Positions 34,363 to 42,919 of a DNA stretch of 64,000 bases are shown in pieces. Positions within the stretch are counted from its first letter, which is position 1. The number at the start of each line of letters is the position of its first letter. Source of the DNA: Candidatus Atribacteria bacterium (GTDB taxonomy: Bacteria > Atribacterota > Phoenicimicrobiia > Phoenicimicrobiales > Phoenicimicrobiaceae); NCBI GenBank assembly GCA_003513845.1, contig DOTB01000003.1, positions 1 to 64,000 of the forward strand. The letters run 5' to 3'. Position numbers and translations under genes: made by a program. The notes under the pieces were generated by a model. It did no database searches. It worked only from the letters and a program-made list of their open reading frames with translations, and was not told where the DNA came from.

Positions 34363-35559
34363 TCAAACAGGTTTTAATTTATTATATGCAACTTTTTTAA
34401 CTTCTTCATATACCTCTTTAAGGGGAACCTGGTGCTGCTTGGCCATCTTCTTGCAATCTTCATATTCGGGGGCAACATTTTTAATTATTCCTTTTACAAT
34501 ACCGACTTTAACCTTAATTTTACCATACCTTGTCTCAGCAATAAAACTCCGTTGAGCTAATTTCAATCTTTTTATTTCTCTTATCCTTACTCCTAAAGTA
34601 GTGGATTCGGAAAATAATACCTCCAGTATTTCCTTAAGATTTTGCTCATATACAATAATACTAAGCATATGGGCAGGACGGTTCTTTTTCATCTGAATGG
34701 GAGTCAAAAATACATCTAAAGCTCCTTGAGAAAATAATCTGTCCATAATATAATCATAATATTCCGGATTCATATCATCAATATTAGTCTCTACCAATAT
34801 AGCATCATCACTAACATAGCCATCTTTTAATTTTTCATCTTTTAATATCTTTTCACCGATACTTACTCTTAAAAGATTAGGAATGGGAAATTCTCTCTCT
34901 CCAGCCCCATATCCCGTCTTTTCTATCCTCATCAAAGGTCTCCCTCCAAAGCCTTTTGCTAAGGTACTGACAATTGCTGCCCCCGTAGGAGTAACCATTT
35001 CACTTTCTATCTCACCACTATAAGTTGGAATATCCTTCAACAATTCCAAAGTAGCCGGGGCAGGAACTGGTATAACTCCATGAGCACATTCAACAAAACC
35101 TTTACCCAGAGGAAGGGCAGAAGAATATACTTCTTTTATTCCTAATTTATTTATCCCAATAACTGTGGAAGTTATATCGATAATGCAATCCAATCCCCCA
35201 ACTTCATGAAAATGGATTTTATCTCTATCTTTCTGGTGAATCTTAGATTCAGCTTGAGCTATATTAAGAAATATCTTTTTGGCTTCCTCTTTAATCTCTT
35301 CATCCAATTTACTCTTCTCAAAGATATCTAGAATATCTTTAAACCTTCTTTCCACTCCTTCTTCTTTTATCTCTACCTTAAATTGAGTGGCGGAAATTCC
35401 CTTTTTTATTACTTTGTTTACCTCTAATCGGTAACCAGAAAGACTTAATTTTTTTAATTCCTTTTCTAATGTTTCTATTTTTAGTCCCGCATCAAGCAGG
35501 GCGCTCACAGTCATATCCCCACTGATACCTGAAAAACAATCAAAATAAGCAATTTTCAT
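34363..35559 (-). CDS. larC: Nickel-pincer cofactor biosynthesis protein LarC
   Basis: The 398-residue protein inserts nickel into the pyridinium-bisthiocarboxylate precursor, the last step in making the nickel-pincer nucleotide of lactate racemase-type enzymes. The family opening KIAYFDCFSGISGDM is present, as are FHEVGGLDCIIDI near 117, PVPAPATLELL near 163, TPTGAAIVSTLA near 187 and VETNIDDMNPE near 255. Unlike the Lactobacillus gene, which needs a frameshift between LarC1 and LarC2, this one is a single uninterrupted frame. It overlaps the end of larB by 4 nt. Confidence 0.95.
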   Translation of the reverse strand: MKIAYFDCFSGISGDMTVSALLDAGLKIETLEKELKKLSLSGYRLEVNKVIKKGISATQFKVEIKEEGVERRFKDILDIFEKSKLDEEIKEEAKKIFLNIAQAESKIHQKDRDKIHFHEVGGLDCIIDITSTVIGINKLGIKEVYSSALPLGKGFVECAHGVIPVPAPATLELLKDIPTYSGEIESEMVTPTGAAIVSTLAKGFGGRPLMRIEKTGYGAGEREFPIPNLLRVSIGEKILKDEKLKDGYVSDDAILVETNIDDMNPEYYDYIMDRLFSQGALDVFLTPIQMKKNRPAHMLSIIVYEQNLKEILEVLFSESTTLGVRIREIKRLKLAQRSFIAETRYGKIKVKVGIVKGIIKNVAPEYEDCKKMAKQHQVPLKEVYEEVKKVAYNKLKPV

Positions 35560-36317
35560 TCTTTCACCTCATTCAACTGGTTAATTAAACTGGCCATATA
35601 GCCTGCTCCAAATCCATTATCTATATTTACTACCGCTAAACCTGGAGCACAACTGTTAAGCATAGTTAATAGAGCAGACAATCCCTTAAAATTCGCTCCG
35701 TAACCTACACTGGTAGGAACTGCAATTATAGGTTTATCTACCAACCCTCCTACCACACTTGGTAATGCCCCTTCCATCCCGGCAACTACAATTAGGACAT
35801 TAGCAGCCAGCAATTTTTTTGAATTAGTTAAAAGCCGATGAAGTCCTGCAACTCCTACATCATAAAGACGTTCCACCCTATTGCCCATCAGCTCAGCAAT
35901 AACTGCCGCTTCTTCGGCTACAGGAATATCGGCAGTACCGCCACTGACCACTAAAATAAACTTAGAACTAACTTTCTTCCTTTCTTTTCTTGCCACTATC
36001 CTGGCTTCTTTAAAGTAAGTTACTTCCGGAATAATCTTTTTAATCTCTTGGTATACCTCAGGAGTGGCTCGGGTAGCAACAATTCTACCTCGGGCTTCCT
36101 TTATTCGCTGGGCAATTTTAGTTATTTGTTCCAAAGTTTTCCCCTGACAAAAAATAACTTCTGGAAAACCCTTCCTTAATTGCCTCTGGCTATCTATTTT
36201 GGCAAAATTCAAATCATTATAAGGGAAATATTTAAGTTTTTCCAAGACCTCTTTTATATCTATTTGACCAGCCTTAAATTGCTGCAATATTTTCTCAATT
36301 TCTCTTCTTTCTACCAT
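35556..36317 (-). CDS. larB: Nickel-pincer cofactor biosynthesis protein LarB
   Basis: The 253-residue protein is the PurE-like carboxylase/hydrolase LarB, which carboxylates nicotinic acid adenine dinucleotide and releases AMP. The C-terminal PurE-like domain is readable: ILVVSGGTADIPVAEEAAVIA near 126-146, RLYDVGVAGLHRLL near 155-168, VVAGMEGALPSVVGGLVDKPIIAVPTSVGYG near 182-212 and NIDNGFGAGYMA near 234-245. The gene lies directly between larE and larC with contacts of 0 and 4 nt, so all three are translated from one message. Confidence 0.95.
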   Translation of the reverse strand: MVERREIEKILQQFKAGQIDIKEVLEKLKYFPYNDLNFAKIDSQRQLRKGFPEVIFCQGKTLEQITKIAQRIKEARGRIVATRATPEVYQEIKKIIPEVTYFKEARIVARKERKKVSSKFILVVSGGTADIPVAEEAAVIAELMGNRVERLYDVGVAGLHRLLTNSKKLLAANVLIVVAGMEGALPSVVGGLVDKPIIAVPTSVGYGANFKGLSALLTMLNSCAPGLAVVNIDNGFGAGYMASLINQLNEVKE

Positions 36318-37235
36318 TTAATTCTTACCTTTCTCCATAAAACTTTCATTCATACTCCCACTTCGGTATCCCTGCAAATCAAGGGTAATATAGATAAATC
36401 CTAATTGTTTTAATTTAATAATTATCTTTTCTCTCCAATCTTTTTTCATTAAGAAGAGCATATCTTTTTCTCTTACTTCAATTTTTGCTAGATTACTATA
36501 ATGTCTTACTCTTACCTGTTCAATCCCCAAATTATGAATAAAATCTTCTGCTTCTTCTATCCTCTTCAACTTTTCTAAAGTTATTTCTTCTCCATATGGA
36601 ACCCTGGTAGCCAGACAAGAATTAGAAGGTTTGTCCCAGGTGGGTAAATTCATTTCTTTAGAAAGGAAACGGATATCATCTTTGGTTAGAAGTGCCTCCT
36701 GTAAGGGACTTCTTATCTTTAATTCTCTAATTGCCTTCATCCCCGGACGATAATCACTAAGGTCATCATAATTAGAACCATCTACCACAAAATTCAAATT
36801 AAGTTCTTTTGCTAGTTCACTTATTCGGTTGAATAACTCTTTTTTACAAATATAACATCGTTCTTTAGGGTTACTGGTAAATTCTTTTTTTGACAAGATT
36901 TCAATATTATTAATTAAATGCTTCACTTTAAATTGTTGCGCCATTTTCTTAGCAACAGTTATCTCACTTAAAGGATGAATTTCTGACTTTATAGTTACTG
37001 CAATAACTTTATCCCCTAATTCTTCTCGGGCTACTTTTAATAAAAAAGTACTATCCACTCCCCCCGAATAAGCCAACAAAATACTCCCCATTTCAGATAA
37101 AATATTATATAAATTGTCTAATTTATCTTTTAAGTTATTTCTTTGTGCTTTTCTCTTTATAGACTTTTCCCCGGATTCGATAAATCGCAAACCTAAATTT
37201 TTATTATAATTTATTTTATCCATCATACATCTCAA
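36318..37235 (-). CDS. larE: ATP-dependent sulfur transferase LarE
   Basis: The 305-residue PP-loop enzyme supplies sulfur for the nickel-pincer cofactor. The PP-loop is LLAYSGGVDSTFLLK near 53-67. ERCYICKKELF near 124-134 and NSCLATRVPYGE near 198-209 provide three cysteines. Lactobacillus LarE uses one sacrificial Cys equivalent to the NSCLATR position. A three-cysteine set as here is the pattern described for LarE homologues that carry an iron-sulfur cluster and may work catalytically. A 24-residue extension precedes the usual start; an internal Met could be the true start. The gene overlaps cobO by 4 nt. Confidence 0.93.
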   Translation of the reverse strand: MRCMMDKINYNKNLGLRFIESGEKSIKRKAQRNNLKDKLDNLYNILSEMGSILLAYSGGVDSTFLLKVAREELGDKVIAVTIKSEIHPLSEITVAKKMAQQFKVKHLINNIEILSKKEFTSNPKERCYICKKELFNRISELAKELNLNFVVDGSNYDDLSDYRPGMKAIRELKIRSPLQEALLTKDDIRFLSKEMNLPTWDKPSNSCLATRVPYGEEITLEKLKRIEEAEDFIHNLGIEQVRVRHYSNLAKIEVREKDMLFLMKKDWREKIIIKLKQLGFIYITLDLQGYRSGSMNESFMEKGKN

Positions 37236-37750
37236 TACTCAATTCCCATTCTTGCTTTAATACCCTTTTGATAAGGATGCTTAATTTCTCTCATCTCCGT
37301 TACTAAATCAGCTATTTCAATTATCTCTTCTGGTGCTTTTCTTCCGGTGATAACTACTTCTACTCCATCAGGTTTTCCTTTTAACTTTTCGACAACTTCC
37401 TTTAAATCTAACAACTCATAATAGAGGGCCATATTGAGTTCATCAAATATTACTATATCATAATTTCCACTTTGCATCCCCTCTACACCAAAATAAAAAG
37501 CTTTTTCAGCTTCCTCATAATCTATCTTTTTTGCTTTGCCTTTATAAATAAATTCTTTGGTACCAAAGGTTTTTAAAGTAATATTAGGAATTAATTTAAC
37601 TGAATGAAGTTCTCCATAATCCCATTTTTTCATAAACTGAACTATCAACACTTTCATATTTCTACCTGCTGCTCTCAGGGCTAACCCTAAGGCAGCAGTA
37701 GTTTTTCCTTTCCCATCACCAGTATAAACTTGAATTAAACCTTTCATCAT
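37232..37750 (-). CDS. cobO: Cob(I)alamin / cob(I)yrinic acid a,c-diamide adenosyltransferase (CobO/BtuR type)
   Basis: The 172-residue protein has the P-loop GDGKGKTTAALGLALRAAG near residues 10-28, VLIVQFMKKWDYGE near 34 and DIVIFDELNMALYYELLDLKEVV near 99-121, the full signature of the CobA/CobO/BtuR family. It adenosylates corrinoids to the coenzyme form. It heads the larE-larB-larC message with a 4-nt overlap while facing away from the riboswitch-controlled btuFCD genes. It would adenosylate the corrinoids that BtuFCD imports. Confidence 0.94.
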   Translation of the reverse strand: MMKGLIQVYTGDGKGKTTAALGLALRAAGRNMKVLIVQFMKKWDYGELHSVKLIPNITLKTFGTKEFIYKGKAKKIDYEEAEKAFYFGVEGMQSGNYDIVIFDELNMALYYELLDLKEVVEKLKGKPDGVEVVITGRKAPEEIIEIADLVTEMREIKHPYQKGIKARMGIEY

Positions 37751-38095
37751 ACCTTATCTATCCCCCAACTCTACCTTACTCAAAACATTTAAAATTATTA
37801 TACCAAAATATTTAATAAAAAACACACTAAGTTTACTTAATATAGTATCAAGTATAACGGATAAGATATTAGTTATCCGATTAGCCAGTTACCAGGTTCA
37901 TCAGTTAAAATAAAGGTTGCAAATTGGGAATTGCAATTAACAGATTAAAGAACCTTAAGGATGAACTAAAATATCGCTATCATCCACTAATTGATTTTTT
38001 TATATTATACAATATTTAGAACTTAAATAATTTTCATTGTAATTTTTCAGCTAATGTATTATAATTTTGTTAAATAAAAATTAAATATCTAAAGA
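37751..38095. other. Divergent spacer between cobO and the cobalamin riboswitch
   Basis: Mostly AT-rich. A GCCAGTTACCAGGTTCATCAGTTAAAATAAAGGTTGCAAATTGGG repeat stretch lies near 37891-37929. Promoters for cobO (leftward) and btuF (rightward) must lie here. TTATAATTTTGTTAAAT near 38059 may hold the btuF -10. No riboswitch was found in the cobO direction. Confidence 0.5.
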
Positions 38096-38254
38096 TAAGT
38101 AGGTTAAGGGAAGAGTGGTGAAAATCCACCGCAGTCCCGCTACTGTAATGGGTGACGAAAGCTGTAATAGTCCACTGTCCAGCAATCAAAGTAAATTACG
38201 GATGGGAAGGCACAGTAAGTAGGATGACCCCTGAGCCAGGAGACCTACCTGCTT
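38096..38254 (+). promoter_or_regulatory. Cobalamin riboswitch controlling btuFCD
   Basis: The aptamer shows all landmarks: AAGTAGGTT opening P1, GGTGAAAATCCACC hairpin, GCAGTCCCGCTACTGTAATGGGTGACGAAAGCTG core, GTCCACTGTCC, GATGGGAAGGCACAGTAAGTAGGATGACCCCTGAGCCAGGAGACCTACC with the B12 box, and a closing CTGCTT. A hairpin with T-run follows. It lies 145 nt before the btuF start, with a repeat block between. High cobalamin should shut down corrinoid uptake. Confidence 0.96.
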
Positions 38255-38262
38255 AGACAAAT

Positions 38263-38302
38263 CAGTCACTTCTTCGTGGAGAAAGAGGGTGATATTTTTA
38301 TT
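38263..38302 (+). terminator. Probable riboswitch terminator
   Basis: ATCAGTCACTTCTT and AGAAAGAGGGTGAT pair with a few mismatches around a CGTGG loop, followed by ATTTTTATTTAT. Position right after the B12 box fits a transcription-termination expression platform. A clearly related hairpin (TCTCTT / AAAAGAGA with ATATTTTTT) follows the second riboswitch at about 44971-45005. Confidence 0.65.
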
Positions 38303-38398
38303 TATAAAATTTATAATTTACCAATTCACCAATTAGCCTATTGACCAATTTAAAAAATAAGTAACTAACTCAATAATCAAAAAATATGGAGGTCATTT

Positions 38399-39325
38399 AT
38401 GAATATTTTTAAAAAGTATATTTTAACATTTATTTTTTTATTTTTTACATTAAATCTTTATTTATTAATGGGTTCATCAGCTACAGTCAATTATCCTTTA
38501 ACTATAATCGATGATACCGGATCAGCAGTTACAATTCCTGAAGAACCACAGCGTATCATCTCTGCTGCTCCTAATAATACTGAAATTTTATTTGCATTAG
38601 GACTTGGTGATAAAGTAGTCGGAGTAACAAATTATGCCAATTATCCTGAAGAAGCAATAAAAGTAGAAAAAATAGGAGAAATGTCACCATTAAACTTAGA
38701 AAAAATTGCTTCCCTGCAGCCAGACCTTATTGTAGCTGTAGCTTTTGGAGGATTCCAGTTAAAAGAAATTCCTCGATTACGAGAATTAGGATTTAATGTA
38801 TTAGTTATCGAACCTTTAACCATTAAGGAAACCCTCAAAAGTATAAAAATGGTAGCTACTGTCTGTGGAATACCTGAAAAAGGAAACACTTTGGTAGAAG
38901 ATTTATCGCGAAGAGTTAATAAAATTAAATCTGAAGTTTCCAAAATTTCTATTTCTAACCGCCCCAAAGTATTTATCGGAGGAACTTACGAAACCATCTA
39001 CACGCCGGGGGAAGGAACTTTACTTAATGAATTAATTACTTTAGCCGGCGGGAAAAATATTGCTGCCAGTCTTCCTGGTTGGATAAAAATAAGCCCGGAA
39101 TTTGTAGCAGAAGCAGAACCAGATATAATTATAATTCCTGTGGGAGCAATGAATCCTGGAGAAGAATCAAAGATTAAAGAAAATATCTCTCAGCGTCCTG
39201 GTTGGGCTAATATTCCGGCAATTAAAACACAAAACATCTTTATAGTAAATGAAGATCTCTTTTATCGTGCTGGGCCTCGATTAGTAGATGGACTTGAATT
39301 GTTATATGAAATTTTCCATAAATAA
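38399..39325 (+). CDS. btuF: Corrinoid ABC transporter substrate-binding protein (BtuF-like)
   Basis: The 308-residue protein has a Sec signal (about residues 1-26) and a type III periplasmic-binding fold. TIIDDTGSAVTIPEEPQRIISAAPNNTEILFALGLGDKVVGVT is the family opening (seen at about 35-78), followed by GEMSPLNLEKIASLQPDLIVA near 97-117. ATG is preceded by GGAGG. Fe-siderophore and cobalamin binders look alike; the upstream cobalamin riboswitch fixes the corrinoid assignment. No lipobox Cys is evident, so it may be secreted or anchored by the uncleaved helix. Confidence 0.92.
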   Translation: MNIFKKYILTFIFLFFTLNLYLLMGSSATVNYPLTIIDDTGSAVTIPEEPQRIISAAPNNTEILFALGLGDKVVGVTNYANYPEEAIKVEKIGEMSPLNLEKIASLQPDLIVAVAFGGFQLKEIPRLRELGFNVLVIEPLTIKETLKSIKMVATVCGIPEKGNTLVEDLSRRVNKIKSEVSKISISNRPKVFIGGTYETIYTPGEGTLLNELITLAGGKNIAASLPGWIKISPEFVAEAEPDIIIIPVGAMNPGEESKIKENISQRPGWANIPAIKTQNIFIVNEDLFYRAGPRLVDGLELLYEIFHK

Positions 39326-40352
39326 ATCACCAAAAGTAATCACCAGTTATATCAACTGGCGAAAAAAATTAATCTTAATGCTTCTTATAGGAAGCTTGGG
39401 TATCCTGGGAGTAAGCCTTGCTTGTCTTAACTTTGGGGTGGTCTCTATCCACCCCAAAGAAATTTTTTCCCTTATATGGAATAGTTCATCAGATAAAACT
39501 AACAGTTTAATTATCTGGCAACTAAGGATTCCTCGAATTATTATGGCTATTCTTGCTGGGGCAGCTTTATCTACCGTAGGAGGAGCTTTCCAGGGAATTT
39601 TAAGAAACCCTTTAGCTGACCCCTATATCCTGGGAGTTTCAGCGGGAGCTGCCCTGGGAGCCTGTATTGGTATTGCTTTACAATATACTACTGGATATTA
39701 TTTAGCTTCTTTTCTTCCTTTATTTGCTTTTACAGGGGCGATGTTCTCTCTTTATCTGGTATATATGTCCTCTAAAATTAGTTATACCCTGGAATCAACT
39801 GGACTGCTCCTTGCGGGAGTAGCTATAAATTTCCTCTTTTCTGCTTTAATAACTGTCCTCTTAGCTCTTTCTAAAAGTGAATTACACTCTATGATCTTCT
39901 GGCTTATGGGAGATTTATCCACTGCTAATTGGAACAAAATAACTATAATCACTATTCCGGCAATTGTTGGTAGTCTATTTTTGTTTTTATCCTCTTTAGA
40001 TTTAAATGCCTTATCTCTGGGAGAAGAAGAGGCCCTTCATTTAGGAGTTGATACTGGAAAATTGAGAATACGCATCTTTATCATTGGTTCAATAATTATA
40101 GCCAGCATAGTCTCCTTTACCGGTCTTATAGGATTTGTAGGGCTTATAGTCCCTCATATAACCCGCTTATTAGTTGGTCCGGACCATCGAGTTATGCTTC
40201 CTACATCGGCACTTTTTGGGGCAATTTTCCTTATATTGTGTGATACCTTTGCCCGAACTATTATTACCCCCACAGAAATTCCTATTGGAGCTGTAACTGC
40301 CATAGTAGGAGCACCCTTATTTATTTATCTTTTAAGAAGGAGAAATGTATAA
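39288..40352 (+). CDS. btuC: Corrinoid ABC transporter permease (BtuC-like)
   Basis: The 354-residue FecCD-family permease has about ten helices. Motifs are LRIPRIIMAILAGAALSTVGGAFQGILRNPLADPYILGVSAGAALGA (about 84-130), the ATPase-contacting loop ALSLGEEEALHLGVD near 243-257 and FVGLIVPHITRLLVGPDHR near 290-308. The listed start overlaps btuF by 38 nt. ATG at 39306, six codons on, shortens the overlap and is equally credible. Its stop overlaps the next start (ATGTATAA), giving tight coupling with the ATPase gene. Confidence 0.94.
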   Translation: MDLNCYMKFSINKSPKVITSYINWRKKLILMLLIGSLGILGVSLACLNFGVVSIHPKEIFSLIWNSSSDKTNSLIIWQLRIPRIIMAILAGAALSTVGGAFQGILRNPLADPYILGVSAGAALGACIGIALQYTTGYYLASFLPLFAFTGAMFSLYLVYMSSKISYTLESTGLLLAGVAINFLFSALITVLLALSKSELHSMIFWLMGDLSTANWNKITIITIPAIVGSLFLFLSSLDLNALSLGEEEALHLGVDTGKLRIRIFIIGSIIIASIVSFTGLIGFVGLIVPHITRLLVGPDHRVMLPTSALFGAIFLILCDTFARTIITPTEIPIGAVTAIVGAPLFIYLLRRRNV

Positions 40353-41139
40353 AATGTCTATTTCTGAGACTATTTTAAAAATAGAAAACGTAGATTTTTC
40401 TTATAATGGTAACCAAAAAACTCTATCTAAAATAAGCTTTTCTGTATCAAGAGGAGAATTATTAGGAATTATTGGTCCTAATGGCTCAGGAAAAACCACT
40501 CTTTTAAAAATTGTTTCGGGGATATTAAAACCCAATAAAGGGAATATGCTTTTATTAAATCAAAATCTAAATAATCTCTCTATCGAAAAAATCGCTAAAT
40601 TTATTTCAGTAGTCCCCCAGGATACGTGGGTTACCTTTAGTTTTAAAGCAAAAGAAGTAGTGTTTATAGGAAGACTGCCTTACATTTCTCGATTAAAAGG
40701 AGAAACCCTTGAAGATTATCAAATATCACAAGAAGCAATGGTAAAAACCCAATCTTTGCCTTTATCTGAAAAAAATATTCAAAAAATAAGTGGAGGAGAA
40801 AGACAAAGAGTTTTTATAGCCAAAGCTTTAGCTCAAACTCCTCAGCTTCTTCTTTTAGACGAATTTACTTCTCATTTAGATTTAAACTATAAATATGAGA
40901 TGTTAAATCTCTTAAAAAAAGCTCTTACAGAAGAGGGATTAACTATCATTTCTGTTTTTCATGACTTGAATTTGGCAAGCATTGCTTCTCACCGTCTTAT
41001 CCTTTTAAATGTAGGGAAAATAGAGAAGATAGGGACTCCTCAAGAAGTACTTAATGAAGAAAATTTGCAAAAGGTATATGGAGTAAAACCAATATTAATA
41101 GACCACCCTTACCTCAAAGTCCCCCAGGTAATAATGTGA
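40345..41139 (+). CDS. btuD: Corrinoid ABC transporter ATPase (BtuD-like)
   Basis: The 264-residue ATPase has Walker A GPNGSGKTTLLK near 41-52, the Q-loop VVPQDTWVTF near 90, the ABC signature ISGGERQRV near 148-156 and Walker B LLLLDEFTSHLD near 169-180, followed by the switch His in ISVFHDLNLA. It belongs to the Fe-siderophore/cobalamin import group. ATG 40345 overlaps btuC by 8 nt. A second ATG three codons on (40354) is an alternative. A long inverted repeat starts at its stop codon. Confidence 0.94.
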   Translation: MYKMSISETILKIENVDFSYNGNQKTLSKISFSVSRGELLGIIGPNGSGKTTLLKIVSGILKPNKGNMLLLNQNLNNLSIEKIAKFISVVPQDTWVTFSFKAKEVVFIGRLPYISRLKGETLEDYQISQEAMVKTQSLPLSEKNIQKISGGERQRVFIAKALAQTPQLLLLDEFTSHLDLNYKYEMLNLLKKALTEEGLTIISVFHDLNLASIASHRLILLNVGKIEKIGTPQEVLNEENLQKVYGVKPILIDHPYLKVPQVIM

Positions 41140-41213
41140 TAAGAATAAAATAGGGACATATCCCATTTAAAACAATTAAATTTAAATGGGATGTGTCCCT
41201 ATTTTATTCTTAT
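41139..41213. terminator. Long inverted repeat between btuD and cobS (bidirectional terminator)
   Basis: ATAAGAATAAAATAGGGACA...TCCCATTTAAA and its reverse complement form 33-bp arms with a single mismatch around a 9-nt loop. The repeat begins on the last base of the btuD stop and ends 8 nt before the cobS stop, exactly filling the convergent junction. A and T runs flank the GC core on both sides, so it can terminate both transcripts. Related GGGACA/TGTCCC words occur near 28900, 45650, 45915 and 47710. Confidence 0.82.
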
Positions 41214-41221
41214 ATTATTGA

Positions 41222-42025
41222 TTATAAAAATACTGAAAGAGAAAGAAACTGGCTTAATAAGCAGATAACCAAAAGAACCGAAACTTCCACGATTTCATTT
41301 ATTGCCCCCAGTATATCTCCGCTTATACCGCCAATCTTCTTTTGGCAATATTTTAATATCAATAATACTATCCCCATTCCGACAATCACCAGGGGTAGAA
41401 AATATAATTTAAATAATAAACTACCTATAATTGTCAAAGTTAAACTAGCAAAGATGACCTCTCTCCAGCTAACATAATCCATAAACAATTTACCCATACT
41501 ATTTTTTAAACGAGCTGGCTTGCCTAAAAATGCAGCTATTACCATACTCCAACGTCCTATAGTGGGAGTAACAAATAAAACAGCATCTTTTAATAATAAA
41601 GGCATCTCTACCAGAAGGACAAACTTCAATAATAAAAGAGAAACTAAGGCCACTACCCCTTTAGCACCGGTAGAACTGTCCTTCATAATATTTAATATGT
41701 CTTCTTTATTGTTTCCCCCTAAAAATCCATCTACGCTATCGGCAAAACCATCTAAATGCAACCCACCGCTTAGCCAAATCCAAACAATTAGAATTAAAGT
41801 ATCACCTATAAGTGGAGAAACGGGGAGGTAATAAAATATCCGTCTTAAAACTACCAGTAATAATCCTATTAACATCCCTACCAGAGGAAAGAAAGTCATA
41901 GAGTTGGCAAAATCTTCTGCTAAACCCTCTTCATCTTGATTAGTATTATTAGAAGGGGGGAACGAAGCTATAGGGAGAATAGTTAAAAAGTGTATAGCCA
42001 AAGATAAATCTCTTAAAATTTTCAT
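41222..42025 (-). CDS. cobS: Adenosylcobinamide-GDP ribazoletransferase (CobS)
   Basis: The 267-residue polytopic membrane enzyme joins adenosylcobinamide-GDP and alpha-ribazole to complete cobalamin. Typical motifs are FLTILPIASFPP near 13, GGLHLDGFADSVDGFLGG near 86-103 with acidic metal-binding residues, DSSTGAKGVVALV near 116-128, and GRWSMVIAAFLGKPAR near 158. It lies 7 nt after cobU on the same strand and converges with btuD. Confidence 0.95.
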   Translation of the reverse strand: MKILRDLSLAIHFLTILPIASFPPSNNTNQDEEGLAEDFANSMTFFPLVGMLIGLLLVVLRRIFYYLPVSPLIGDTLILIVWIWLSGGLHLDGFADSVDGFLGGNNKEDILNIMKDSSTGAKGVVALVSLLLLKFVLLVEMPLLLKDAVLFVTPTIGRWSMVIAAFLGKPARLKNSMGKLFMDYVSWREVIFASLTLTIIGSLLFKLYFLPLVIVGMGIVLLILKYCQKKIGGISGDILGAINEIVEVSVLLVICLLSQFLSLSVFL

Positions 42026-42032
42026 ATTTTTA

Positions 42033-42581
42033 TCAGCCCTTTATTTTTAATGGTATTCCTGAGACCATTACAAAAACTTCATCAGCTTTATTAGCAATTA
42101 TACTATTTGCTCTGCCCAGGATATCCCGATAAACTCTTCCCAAAGGATTATCTGGAACTAAACCCATACCAACTTCATTAGATACAATTATTACTTGAGC
42201 AGGCACTTTATAGGAAATTTCAGCTAATTTCTTAATTTCTACTAAAATTTCTTCTTGCCAACTGGAGTCTTCCACCTCATCTTCTTTTCTTAATAAGAGA
42301 TTAGAGGTTAATAAAGTCAAACAATCTATGAGTATAACTTCTTTTTCAAAACCTAAACGACTCACCAATTCTCTAACTTTTATCGGCTCTTCGTAAGTCT
42401 TCCAGGTGTTTAGTCTCTTTTCTCTATGTTTTTTTATTCTAAAAGCCATCTCTTCATCCAGGGGTTTACCGGTAGCGATATAAACCACTTTTTTGCTTGT
42501 TTTAGCAGCTATCTTCTCTGCAAAACTACTCTTCCCACTCCTTGCTCCCCCAGTAATAAAGATTAATTTCCCTCTTGACAT
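42033..42581 (-). CDS. cobU: Bifunctional adenosylcobinamide kinase/guanylyltransferase (CobU)
   Basis: The 182-residue protein has the P-loop FITGGARSGKSSFAEKI near residues 8-24, YIATGKPLDEEMAFRIKKHREKR near 35-57 with the guanylylated His, VILIDCLTLLTSNLL near 77-91 and VSNEVGMGLVPDNPLGRVYRDILG near 128-151. It phosphorylates adenosylcobinamide and transfers GMP to it. It comes directly before cobS. A repeat-filled gap of about 340 nt separates it from cobT. Confidence 0.95.
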   Translation of the reverse strand: MSRGKLIFITGGARSGKSSFAEKIAAKTSKKVVYIATGKPLDEEMAFRIKKHREKRLNTWKTYEEPIKVRELVSRLGFEKEVILIDCLTLLTSNLLLRKEDEVEDSSWQEEILVEIKKLAEISYKVPAQVIIVSNEVGMGLVPDNPLGRVYRDILGRANSIIANKADEVFVMVSGIPLKIKG

Positions 42582-42919
42582 AAAATACCTTCTTCTTTTT
42601 ATTCTTTCAGAAATCTATTTTTTAGTTTTTAGCTGTATTGCAATACACCCCTACAGTTGGCATCTTAATATAATGGGTAAATTTAGGTAGACGAGATGCC
42701 TATCATACAATTACCGGGCTTGATAAATCAAGCCCCTACATTTACATAGACAGGAAAGACGCCTGTCCTCCGGGAAGGATGATAGTGTCTGACCTTCTTA
42801 CCCGACTAACTATCTAGCTCTTTTCTTATTACTCATTACTTATTACTGATCACTGCATTCTAACTCGATATTCGATACTATATACTCGATACTGTTTTTC
42901 CTATTCACTAACGACTAAT
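42582..42919. repeat. Repeat block splitting the cob operon
   Basis: Between cobT and cobU lie a CCGGGCTTGATAAATCAAGCCCCTACA hairpin at about 42716-42741, a GACAGGAAAGACGCCTGTCCTCC hairpin at about 42749-42771, TTATTACTCATTACTTATTACTGATCAC, an ATACTATATACTCGATACTG stretch and CTATTCACTAACGACTAAT. These units match families at 103-180, 18659-18683 and 12101-12180. No gene is seen. Confidence 0.72.
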
